DNA of 64,000 nt from Benincasa hispida. Lineage: Eukaryota > Streptophyta > Magnoliopsida > Cucurbitales > Cucurbitaceae. Numbering within the stretch: the first letter of the stretch is position 1; each line of letters starts with the position of its first letter. Below, piece by piece: positions 11,005-21,193 of the stretch. The position numbers and the translations under genes were made by a program. Under the pieces are notes generated by a model. It did not search any database and was not told where the DNA came from. It was given only the letters and a program-made list of their open reading frames with translations. The stretch lies in contig NC_052353.1 in NCBI RefSeq assembly GCF_009727055.1, positions 41,470,566 to 41,534,565 on the forward strand, read 5' to 3'.

Positions 11005-12255
11005 CTAATTTCTATATGATGGTACATGGGGAGATGGGCTGTTTTAATTGTCGATTTAAATGGTGGAATGGATATATTGGTGAATATGATTATCCCCAAA
11101 TTTTGTTAGTTAATTCAACTTGTAGGCCAAGTTATTGAGCCTCTGCAATTTTTTAGTATACAACTCAAATTTGTTAAGTTTTGGTTATTTCATTTTTAAA
11201 TGAATTTTATATAGGTTACTTTTCAATATATTTTGAGCTTAAATATATCAAAGATACAAAAGTATATCTTACATGGATTTATAAAGTTATTCTCATGGCT
11301 ATATTTGAGTATGATATTCAAGTCACATATATAAAGTAATCCTACTAAATATAGTGATTTCTCATTTATTTATATTATAGGAAGTTATAATTTCTTATTC
11401 TATTATTATCTTAATTATTGTAGATTTATTTCAGAAATTTCTATTCTCTTTAATGTTTCTAAAAGAGATGGCTCGATATGGACTCCAAAAAAGCTTTAAG
11501 CTGACCTAACTTTGATTTGGATCGAGCTTGAACCTATACATTTAAGTATGAATCGACCCAATGATGAAGGTAACTTTTATGGACATATTTGAGACACTCA
11601 TCTTTCAAACTTCAAAGCTCGGGAGTAAAAGTGTATTTTTGGGGGAAAAAAACCATTTTTAAATACTTACCTCAGGTGGGCTGAGCTGATAAACTTTGGA
11701 AGCCAAAAAGCGCGGCCCAAAGACGAAGGCAGTGGGAGGCCGATTGGGGCCATCGCCATACGAGTAAACGCTATCCATCATTGATTAATTCCTCTCGAAC
11801 ACCTTCCCATAAATCATCGATATGTTCAAAGCCGGGCCGGGCATCGTAGCAGTGACGAACACGGCCGCGGAAATCCTCGCCGGAAACTCCTCCATGGCTT
11901 TCGCGACGGCCAATCCGCCAAGGCTATGCCCGACGAGGATCACCTTTTGGTGCTGAGGGAGAGCCGACATGAAATCAACCAGAGGCTGGAAGTATTGAGA
12001 AATGGATCGGACGGTGTCCGGTTGCCGGAGGTCGATTCCGGAGGCGGCCAAGTCGAGGGCGGTGACGCGGTGGCCGGAGGATTTAAGGAGAGGGAGGAGT
12101 TTGAACCAGGACCAGGCGCCATGGCAGGATCCGTGGATGAAGACAAAGTGTTTGTGAAAATGCGGCTGAGAAGAATTGGAGAATGGGAAGAAGAGGGACA
12201 GGGGAATGAGTAGTAACAGGTATTTGTTATTGATCTTGTTCTTGTTCATCTCCAT

Positions 12256-12896
12256 TTGATTGATTAGAGGAAGATTATTGACCTGAAATTAGTGCGATTG
12301 GAAACTTTGGGCTTACATCCCCACAAGGGAAAGCTACTAATCAAATAAACAAATTGAAGTCTTTGTCTCAAGATATTGAGCTAATTTAAAAGTCTGAGTT
12401 ATTATTACGTTTAGATTCAAGTTTGATATTTGTTGATCCTGGGTCTATTTTTCGAGAGATTGTTGTAGGGAAAAATTAATTTTGGATTTAGTTTTGGTTT
12501 CGAATTATAGGCCCTTTAGTCCTTTTTTTTAATTTGTTTTCAATTTCGTTATCCATTTTAAAATGTTATAATTTTATCTTTTAAATTTAAATTTGGTATC
12601 AATTTAGTTCTTCAATTTCAAGATTTACCTTTTTGATTTTTTATTTAATACTCACTTTTCTTCATTAGTGTTAACATCTATTAATTAATTTTAAAAAAAT
12701 TAAATAAATTATAGTTAATGCACTATTAAAATTGAAAGAAAATTTTGCTTTATAATTATTTCAAATTAATTAATAGACATTAACGTTAATGGAAGCGTAA
12801 GTGAATACTTAATAAAAAAAAATGAGATTAAAAGTGTGAATCTTTACTTCTAATGACTAAATTGAAGTCTGAAACAAAACTCAAAACTAAAAACTA
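12256..12896. other. 5' flank of the broken methylesterase, no gene seen
   Basis: AT-rich upstream region. I could not pick out a convincing TATA box within 100 bases of the ATG. Confidence 0.5.
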
Positions 12897-13518
12897 AGAT
12901 CTCATTTGGTAACCATTTCGGTCCCGTTTGGTAACTTTTTTTTTTTTTTGAAAATTAAGCTTGATGGACACTATTTCTATCACCAAATTTCTTCTTTTGT
13001 TATCGATTCACCAATGGTTCAAAAAATCAAGCCAAATTTTCGGAATTAAAAAAGTAGTTTTCAAAAAGTTATTTTGTTTTTAGAATTTGATTAAGAATTC
13101 AACCATTGTACTTAAAAGAAAGATGCAAATTATTGTAAGAAATGACATTTTAAAAACTAAAACAAAAAACCATTTGATGAAATATGCTTAATTTTCAAAA
13201 TTAAAACAAAAAACCAAATGATTATCAAACGGGTCATTCGTTTTTTGTTTGTTTTTTTGTTTTTTTTTTTTGAAATTAAGCGTATAATATTATTTTCACC
13301 TTCAAATTTATTCTTTTCTTTTCTACTATAAAAATTCAACCCAAATTTTTAAAAATACAAAAAAAATAACTTTTAAAAATTTGTTTTATTTTTAGATTTT
13401 GGCTAAGAATTCAACTATTATACTTCACAAAAATGCAAATCATTGATAACATGGGAGAAAATAGATTTAATTTTAAAAAACTAAAAATAAAAAAAGTGAA
13501 ATGATTATCAAATAGAAC
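12897..13518. mobile_element. Nested pair of GTTTGGTAAC-family MITEs
   Basis: The outer copy starts AGATCTCATTTGGTAACC (about 12897) and ends GATTATCAAATAGAAC (about 13518). About 23 bases inside its left end a second copy begins (GGTCCCGTTTGGTAAC at 12920) and ends GATTATCAAACGGGTC at 13234, after which the outer sequence resumes. The imperfect flanks ATTTCG/ATTCG are consistent with a target duplication. Confidence 0.7.
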
Positions 13519-13876
13519 TTAAATATGTAATTTTTTTGAAACTAGGGATCAAATGAACTAAATTCAGAATGTAGGGATTAAAAAGATTTTTTTTCCCAAT
13601 TATATGAATCTATAGAAAATGGAATACAAATTTATGGATATTTATTGAATATTTTTGCTATATTTATTGAATAAGATAGGGATATTTTAAACACAAGATA
13701 GAGAATTCAAAGGGGACCTACTAGACATTTTCATACAAATTCAGAACTAACTTTGTAATTAAAAAGAAAAAAAGAAAAAGTAGAAATAGGGTGTGTTCGA
13801 GTATGACGCCCTTAAAATCATTGGTTATATAAAAATCAAAACTAATGTCACTATTCTATATTGTTTATCATGGATG

Positions 13877-14357
13877 TTTCATTTGATAATCATTTTGATC
13901 CCATATGATAATTATTTAAGTTTTTTTTTATATATATAAAAAAATGTTGCTTTTACCTATTGGTTTTTTGTTTTATCATATACTTTTTATGAGTGATTCC
14001 AAGATGAAAGACAAAATTATTTTTTGATTTTGACTACGAATTCAAATATTTACCTAATTTTTTTTTATTTTGATTTAAAAGTGTGAGAAGACAAACACAT
14101 TTTTCATAAATCAAATAATTATCAAACGAAATTTTTATTTTTCTAGAGCTTTCTTTAGGTTTTTTTTTTTCCTCTCACTATTCTTGCGTCTACATTCATA
14201 ACAAAAATTTCAAATTTTGGTTTAGATTTCCAGAACATTTTTTTTAAAAAAAAAGTAGCTAACAAATTAAAGAAACACATAGGTAGAATTAGTGTTTTAA
14301 AGATTTTCTTTCAAAACTAGAAAACAAAAAAACAAAAATAATTATCAAACGAGACTT
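13877..14357. mobile_element. Second nested pair of the same MITE family
   Basis: The outer copy starts GTTTCATTTGATAATC (about 13877) and ends AATTATCAAACGAGACTT (about 14357). The inner copy starts GATCCCATATGATAATTA (about 13897) and ends AATTATCAAACGAAA (about 14130). Both are more diverged than the 12.9 kb pair. The inner copy again sits about 20 bases inside the left end of the outer one. Confidence 0.55.
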
Positions 14358-14439
14358 AAACTATTTCCCACACTTATTCTTTACAAATATTCCTCAACAC
14401 ATCCTTAAGGAGGCACAAACCCAACTATCTACCAGGAAA

Positions 14440-15010
14440 GTTAATTAGGAAAGTTAATTATTTCATGATACAAGAATACACAATACACCAATAAGGGTGG
14501 ATCACATTAATTAAATAGGATTGTCCTCAAATTTCACAATTATTTACCTTCTCCAAACCTATAGTACATTAAATATACAAATGCCCTTAACATTTATTAC
14601 TTCTAGTGACATTATTCAACCAGTCACATATATTATCGACGAGTTTTTCAATCAAATCTTAAACAAAACAACCCTTGAATAGAGTAACATGGCCAACAAC
14701 TCATTTAGCTAGGGCTAGTTGGTGATGTTGAAGTGAGAGATCTGAATGTTCTCCACATTAAGTTTTTTGAAGTTGCTGAGCTTTCTGTTGGCGAGGAACT
14801 TCCCATAAGAGTAAGATTTGTATTTGGGAGGGTTTTTGTGATCAATGAGCTCTTCCAAAGGCTCAACACAATGGTGGAATGAGATGGGTTGAAGAAGAAA
14901 GCAATGGAATATCTTTCCTTTTTGCTGTTTACCATAACCCTGTGCTCCACACTCTCATACTTGTCATTGCTCCAACACAGAATCTTCTTGTTAATATGCC
15001 TTCGATGGTA
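14440..15010. repeat. Segmental duplicate of the dioxygenase 3' end (source 25030-25545)
   Basis: Besides the exon copy, the downstream flank is shared: ACAATTATTTACCTT, ACAAATGCCCTT and CACATATATTATC with an ACGAGTTT segment occur in the same order in both regions. Shorter matches at 15628-15690 and about 26845-26890 (AATAATGTGGTACCATAA against AATAATGTGATACCATAA) suggest that intron sequence was copied too. Exon 2 is absent from the copy. Confidence 0.75.
14715..14977 (-). pseudogene. Copied last exon of the 2-oxoglutarate dioxygenase, frameshifted
   Basis: It matches exon 3 of the gene at 25284-30482 almost codon for codon: a WSNDKYESVEHR start, then the KKERYSIAFFF ligand segment and an NVENIQISHF end, with TAG at 14715-14717. 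After HSTI an extra GT (GTGT instead of GT) shifts the frame by two bases; beyond it the original reading continues in another frame with no further break. The AG acceptor present in the parent exon is missing (CTGTGTTGG instead of TAGGTTTGG). No exons 1 or 2 are nearby, so this is a dead fragment. Confidence 0.85.
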
Positions 15011-15859
15011 ATATGTCCGAAAATTTATCGAGAAAGCCCAAATATATAGAATGTCGGTATTAATCTGTCCAAGATTAATATTGAGATTTTATATATCTTC
15101 CATATCTTATCTTTTTTTTTTTTTTTTTTTGCAAAATTTAATGAATTGGAAATTATAAATTCTAAAGATTTGAAAAATTACATATATTTGGCAAAGATAT
15201 GGGAGAAAATTTTAAAATATATAAAATTTGGTATAAGATTTATGAAGATTGCATAATATATTTGGAAAAATTGGTAGAACTTTAGTATAATCTGACGAGT
15301 TGTACCGAGAAAGCCCAAAACAATCGATAAGTTAGAAAAATATTATTTTTTAACTAAATCTCGCTGGGCGATCTCCCCCGAGATGGACCGAGAGAAATTA
15401 GTTGAAAGAATTTCCAAAAAACATACTAGTTTTAAAAAGTGAAAACTTGAGAGAGCTATTTCTGACAATTTCCCCAAGTTCAGCTACATTTGTAGGTGTT
15501 ATAAAGAGTTTAGCTCAACTTACATATGTATATATCAAGAACCAAGAGATCTGTGGTTTAAATCCCCAACTCTCAATTTGTATTAAAAAAAACTACATTT
15601 GTAGGTGGGAAATTCAAATTTGCGACATTTTTAACAATAATGTGGTACCATAATTAACTAGTTGAACAATAATCAAAATGTGCCATTTTAAAGAAAAACT
15701 TGTTTGATGAGTTACATTTAATTTATTTATTTTTAACAAAAACTTGAAACAAGTGTTTATTATAAGCCATTTACTTAGTTCAGTCTCTACTTTTAGATTT
15801 GTGACAAATATCGATAATTAGGGGAAAAAAACTATATTAGTACAAGGAGTGACGAATTC
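15011..15859. other. AT-rich intergenic with decayed duplicate intron sequence
   Basis: No gene is supported. Part of 15628-15690 resembles intron 1 of the dioxygenase gene. The open frame at 15402-15653 shows no family features. Confidence 0.45.
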
Positions 15860-16425
15860 AGCTAAGCATAAAAGAAGGTTGAGTCTCTCCTATTGGGATT
15901 ATTTATCTCCCTATTACCTTGTGCCCGAGACGATGTGTGATAGCTCTCCAAAGGAGCTATCTATTCTCTCCTAATTCATGTTGGTTCTTAGATATTTAAT
16001 GATTTATTTAGTGTTTTTGACATATAAATGAGCAGAGAGACCGTCGGAACGTTTTGCGTGTATTTCGGGCAAAAAGAAGCAAGTAGCTGCAAAAGAGTTA
16101 AAATTATAGTTTGCCCCTAGAGGGAGCACCGCTATGTTGGCTAGATGCTAAGTGCGGCGCTAGAAGGCACTAGCATGCCTTGGCGGGTAGCGCAACTACG
16201 CTACGAACTTTGACGAGAAAAAAAACAGAAGCGCGCGTGGATAATCAATCACAGGGGGCAGTGGCGTTGTGCGCGGCACTCAACGGCAAAAGACTAGAGT
16301 GCAGTTGCCCTCTACCGAAGCCCGCTGCGCTGCCCCAAATTTTCTATAAATACACTCTCCTATTTAGGGTTTTATATATGCTGAGAGATGGAGAAAAGAG
16401 AGGTCGTCAGCCCAGCTTACTTTTT
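15860..16425 (+). repeat. GC-richer LTR-like fragment joined to the CACTA element
   Basis: Composition is unlike the neighbours: repeated GGCGCTAG/GGCACTAGC-type words at 16135-16340, then a TATA-like CTATAAATACAC at about 16344, as in LTR promoters. At about 16425 the sequence changes abruptly into CACTA sequence shared with the second element (minus strand, about 47085). The true identity and left edge are uncertain. Confidence 0.4.
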
Positions 16426-16439
16426 ATGCTACGTCAAGG

Positions 16440-18232
16440 TGGAAGCTTCAAAAAAAATTAAAGAAAAGGGCTAAGAATATCCCAGCAAAAGTCGTGTGGT
16501 ATTTTTCCCCAATTCCAAGATTTGAAAGAATGTTTCGAAGTAAAGAAACAACAAGTTTATTGACGTGGCATGCTAAAAAAAAAGAAACAGATGGTTTATT
16601 AAAACATCCCAAAGATGCCCTATCGTGGAAAAAAAAATAGACAATTTGTGGCAAGAGTTTGGGTCAAAACCTAGAAATCTTCGTCTTGCTCTTTCAACAG
16701 ATGGGGTAAATCCATATGGAGATCTTAGTAGTAGATATAGTTGTTGGCCAATGATGTTAGTGATGTACAATCTACCTCCATGGTTGTGCATGAAGCGAAA
16801 ACTTTTATGTTGACTACACTAATATCTGGTCCTAAACAATCAGAAAATGACATAGATGTTTATTTAGCTCTGTTAGTAGATGATTTTAAAAAAACTTTGG
16901 AAAGATGGGGTAGAATGTTACAATGCATATGAAAAACAACGTTTCATGCTTAAAGCTATTTTATTATGGACCATTAATGATTTTCCTGCGTATGGTAACT
17001 TGTGTGGTTGTACGGTTAAAGGATATCATGCATGTTTAATTTGTGGAGAGAAAACTTCATCTACTTATTTACCAAAAGGGAAGAAGATGACATATCTCGG
17101 GCATCACAAGTTTCTACCACGCCATCATCCATATAGGAAACAAAAGAAAGCTTTTAATGGCGCACAAGAATTAGAATTTGCTCCAAAACCATTGAGTGGG
17201 GAAGAAATTCTTGCAGAAACAAGTAAGTATCAATATTCATTTGGTAAGAAAACTATCAAGGAAAAAAACAGTGGAGATAGCTCTTCAACTTATTGGAAGA
17301 AAAAATTTATTCTTTTTGAGTTAGAATACTGGAAGTATCTTGACGTGCGACATTGTTTAGACGTGATGCACATTGAAAAGAATGTATATGCAAATCTTAT
17401 TGGCACATTGCTTGATATTCTCGGTAAAATGAAGGATGGAATAAAAATTCGATTAGATTTAGTGAAACTAAACATTAGATCAGAGTTAGCCCTTCAAGTT
17501 GGAGAGAAAAAATTCTTTTTATCTTCCGCATGTTATACATTAACACGAGCTGAGAAATTGAGTGTTTGTAAGGTACTATTAGAAATTAAAGTACCTGAAG
17601 GTTATTCATCGAACATTCAAAGTTTAGTGTCGCTCACAGATTTGAAACTTTATGGACTTAAGTCGCATGACCATCACGTTCTTATGCAACAATTATTATC
17701 TGTAGTTATTCGTGATATTTTACTCAAACATATAAGACTTGCAATTACTCGCCTATGCTTCTTCTTTAATGCTATATGTTGCAAGGCGATCGATTCATCT
17801 CATTTAAAGGGTGCAAGAGGATATCATTGTCATTCTATGCCTCTTAGAAAAGTATTTTCCATCATCATTCTTCACAATAATGGTACACCTTGTAGTGCAT
17901 CTTGTAAGAGAAGTTGAGTTTTGTAGACATGTTTATTTGAGGTGAATGTATCCTTTTAAACGATACATGAATGTGTTGAAACTTATGTACGAAATAGAAA
18001 TCGATCAAAAGGATGTGTTGGAGAAAATTATATTATCGAAGAGACTATAGAATTTTGTTCTGAATTTGTATCTGGTGCTAATTCTATTGGGCTAAACTCA
18101 TCAATAAAGAAAGTGAACTCAAACATTGATAGAGCATTGTCAGCTGTTTCTTTTATCAGATCGAGTAAGGATGAGTTGGATCAAGCTCATCTTTATGTCA
18201 TTTAAAATGTAAATGATGTGCTTTCTTACGTC
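16440..18232 (+). pseudogene. TNP2-type CACTA transposase, frameshifted
   Basis: The frame starts in the N-terminal part (LRLALSTDGVNPYGDLSSRY at 16680-16740) and continues through GPKQSENDIDVYLA and LWKDGVECYNAYEKQ, a GCTVKGYHACLICGE motif (17008-17055), RHCLDVMHIEKNVYANL (17350-17400) and a DUF4218-like tail (17700-18232). Frame changes occur near 16800 and in the A-run at about 16888-16894, and several stops follow 17917. The family cuts CACTA ends. The longest clean piece is 16880-17917. Confidence 0.85.
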
Positions 18233-18297
18233 AAGTATGTAGATCTCCATCTTATTCTCGTTTTAGGTTATTTGATTATTCAATAATCTACTAACTT

Positions 18298-20215
18298 TGT
18301 AACAACTCGACCCCCTAGGACTCAAGTTAGGTTGTTACTAAACACATGCATGCATGGAACTTAAAACGACTTCCTTTTATAGTGAAATAAATGCTAAATA
18401 AATATGTTGAACTCAAAATACCTTCATTAAATTTAGATATTAAAAACAGACGATAGGGTACCCATAAATCATAAATGATAATAAATAGGTCTAAAAACAA
18501 ATCTTAATAGTAAGTTTCAAACATCAAATTGAAAGTTGAAAAACATGAAAATAAATCTAAATATCATGAGTGAAAGCATAAAACTGGTCCCCAGTGGCTC
18601 GTTCATGGATTCCTCTTATCATTCGCCAGTGCATCCTTGCCCTTACCTGAAACATAAACATGAGAAATGGTGAGTATAAAATACTCAGTAAGTAACCCCA
18701 CTACTGGGGTCGGGCTAGCCATCTATGTCTTCTAGATGCCTACCTCTGATGGAACATAAAAATTGCTCTAGTCCTCATGGGACACATACATACATGTAAA
18801 ACTGGTTTCTATCCTATTGTAGTTAAGTATGCCCACTACCTTTGGTGAATCCCGAAGAAAACACAATATCTGGTGGATCCCAAAGGAAACACAATATCTG
18901 GTGGATCCCGAAGGAAACACAATCCGGTGGATCCCGAAGGAAACACAATCTGGTGGATCTCGAAGGAAACACAATTTGGTGAATCCCGAAGGAAACACAA
19001 TACCTAGTGGGTATCTAACTAATCAGTAAAGACACTATCACAGTCTCAACATCACAATTATTACAATATAGTTTTATAACATACATATACACCTCAACAT
19101 CATGGCTATACAACATGCATAAATGCCTCTATATCCTCATATCAAATACACCCTCGGTGAATCAAGTATCACCTCTTACTAGCATGCAAGTCTCTACGTG
19201 CACAAATAAATCTTTCAGATTCTCATACAAGAACATATATCAGTCATACTATACTATCCATCTATCATGTTATCGTTTTGTCACAATATTCATCTATCAT
19301 GCTGCCATATATCTAGTGTCTGACCCGTGGGCAGTTCCAGTAGTAAAATTACTTACTTTGATATTAGGTTGAACCAAAAAGTAATTGAATCTATGTGAAA
19401 TTCTTGAATCCTTAATCGAGCCAAATATTTGAGCAACTAACCCCTTCTAATCTCCACAATATTTGAATTAAAACCTAGTACATAAACCAAAATAAAATTT
19501 AACCTTTAGGTTCACACCTAAGCGTTTAATCACGCCAAAATCAGCAACAAAACTTAATAACTTAATTCGTATAAATTACATTCGAACTGAACAAGTCACA
19601 AAACCCCAAATCTTACCAAAATTCTTGTCGAAATCACCTTAACTCTCTTGAAGCACACTAACGACGTTTTAAACTCCTTCAAACTTTCAAATTCAACCTC
19701 CAAAATCACGATTGAAATGATAATTAAACACGTTATTTATTGGGTATTCAAGATCCTCAACAAAACCATGAAAATCATTTAGATTTATCCCAAAACTACG
19801 AACCTCACGAAGGCGTTCGACAGAGAACAACGACTGGAAGAGAGGAGGACCAACAACGAGTAGATACAACGACGTGAAGGTCGGAGCGGCGGCCGAAGTT
19901 CGTCTAAACGTTTGAAAATTCCATATTTCTTTTCTTTTTAATTCTCCACCACACAAATACATAAATAATATATAATCTTAAAACCACAATTTCCTCTTTT
20001 CCCTTTCAAATTTCACAAAAACTCAAAATTTCTTATACAAATAATTCAATTATCCCTTCTTATTAATTTAAAACTCATACTCAAAGAATCCACATTAACC
20101 AATAAAACTTCTTCAACTGTAACAATTTATTTCCAAATTCCAAAGATTAGGAAACTAAAACTCAGCAATTTGAGATAATTAACTTAAATTATTTTAAAAA
20201 AATCGGGATGTTATA
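18298..20215. mobile_element. Probable solo LTR inserted in CACTA element 1
   Basis: It begins TGTAACAACTCG and ends CGGGATGTTATA, inverted ends of LTR type with the last CA changed to TA. It is flanked by AACTT at 18293-18297 and at 20216-20220. Length is 1918 bases. There are no internal coding domains, primer-binding site or second LTR, so a solo LTR left by recombination is the simplest reading. It separates the TNP2 part from the DUF4216 part of the host element. Confidence 0.8.
18838..19012. repeat. Short tandem repeat inside the solo LTR, 6-7 units of about 26-30 bp
   Basis: The word GATCCCGAAGGAAACACAAT recurs with small changes (GAATCCCGAAGAAAACAC, GATCTCGAAGGAAACAC and others), separated by CTGGTG-like links. 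It makes open frames on both strands that are not genes. Confidence 0.85.
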
Positions 20216-20414
20216 AACTTTTTCATTTATAATAGGCAACATATGGATATTTTGTCTAAGCTCAATTCTGGTAAAAATAAAAGTAGAAAGTGACTTTAAG
20301 AAGAGCAAAATCGTACATTCAATTGGTGGTTGTCCACACGGGTAATCTCTAAGGACCTACTATTTGATGTTTAATTAAATGTTAACTACTAAAATATTAT
20401 AAAATATATCGTAG

Positions 20415-21062
20415 GTTGCACTAGCGCTCGAAGTTCCAAAAAATTCCATATCGCCTTCTTTAAAATGGATAGTTAATGGATCTTTTTCAACTGTGGCAAA
20501 ATATTCTGGTTACGTAGTCAATGGTTACTACTATCACACAAAGAATCGCGATGATGTTAGGAGGGTTCAAAATAGTGGAGTTAATATAATGGCTACCACA
20601 ATGCAAGTCTCTAGTGCTAAGGACAAAAGCTCCGTCATGTCAGATACAACCTTTTATGATATTATACAAGAAATATGTAAGCTTAACTATCATGGATTAT
20701 CATTTATTTTATTCAAATGTAATTGGGTTGAGAATAGAACTGGAGTCAAAACAGACGAGTTTGGGTTTACTATTGTGGGCCTCAATTGTATTAGACATAA
20801 ATCAGACCCATTTATTTTAACCTCCCAAGTAAAACAAGTGTTCTATGTAAAAGACTCCGCAATTCAGGTTGGTCAATTGTTTTAATATCTCCACAACAAA
20901 CAACTGAGGATGATTGAGGATGATTTTTATGAAGATGAAATAGGAAATATGCTACAAGAATGTGGTTATGGAGGTATGCAAAGAATGCCCAATGTTGATA
21001 CATCTATTGAGATTGATGATACAACATCCACATACATTAGAAATGATTGTGAGGGTAGATGA
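20415..21062 (+). pseudogene. DUF4216 domain of CACTA element 1
   Basis: The translated piece reads VNGYYYHTKNRDD near 20518-20556 and ends in FILTSQVKQVFYVKD at about 20812-20856, the usual C-terminal module that follows TNP2 in plant CACTA proteins. Stops follow at 20883 and 21060. It was split from its TNP2 part by the solo LTR. Its function is not known. Confidence 0.75.
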
Positions 21063-21149
21063 GTTGATAAATAATGAATTAAACATGGTATGTCATTTAC
21101 TATGGTTATATGTATTTAAATATTACGATTATATGCTTTTTGTGTGAGT

Positions 21150-21151
<2 letters not shown>

Positions 21152-21183
<32 letters not shown>
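21152..21183. repeat. Poly(T) tract
   Basis: About 32 T in a row just before a TTTGCAG acceptor-like site, probably an expanded polypyrimidine tract in an intron of the CACTA gene. Confidence 0.85.
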
Positions 21184-21185
<2 letters not shown>

Positions 21186-21193
21186 AGATTAAC

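Larger units (their letters stand above)
7091..12255 (-). pseudogene. Methylesterase (MES/SABP2 family), broken by one in-frame stop
   Basis: Two exons: 11671-12255 and 7091-7375. The donor at 11670-11669 (GAG|GTAAGT) and acceptor at 7377-7376 (ACAG|GAT) give a phase-0 intron of 4295 bases. Read through, the frame has 289 codons, the normal MES length plus a hydrophobic N-terminus (residues 12-29, signal-peptide-like). The alpha/beta hydrolase features are all visible: FVFIHGSCHGAWSW (37-50), the nucleophile Ser111 in GHSLGG, Asp239 in SEKD and His267 in GSDHMVM. The family demethylates methyl salicylate, methyl jasmonate or methyl-IAA; the substrate here is unknown. Codon 157 (11785-11787) is TAA between RN and SMMDSVYS, where one C-to-T change from CAA would explain it. 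Exon 2 has no stops, so the break is recent or the allele is polymorphic. Unlike the paralogue at 59661-61902, it has no intron after residue about 151. Confidence 0.85.

Noticed and set aside
11926..12213. Open frame on the plus strand overlapping the methylesterase exon (95 aa)
   Set aside because: It is the antisense of a conserved exon, kept open by codon bias; no family features.
15936..15962. Hairpin GATAGCTC...GAGCTATC as a terminator
   Set aside because: No gene ends nearby, and such terminators are not used by plant RNA polymerase II.
18768..19029. Open frames on both strands with repeated GNTI/PSGS-type motifs
   Set aside because: Products of the 26-30-bp array inside a solo LTR.
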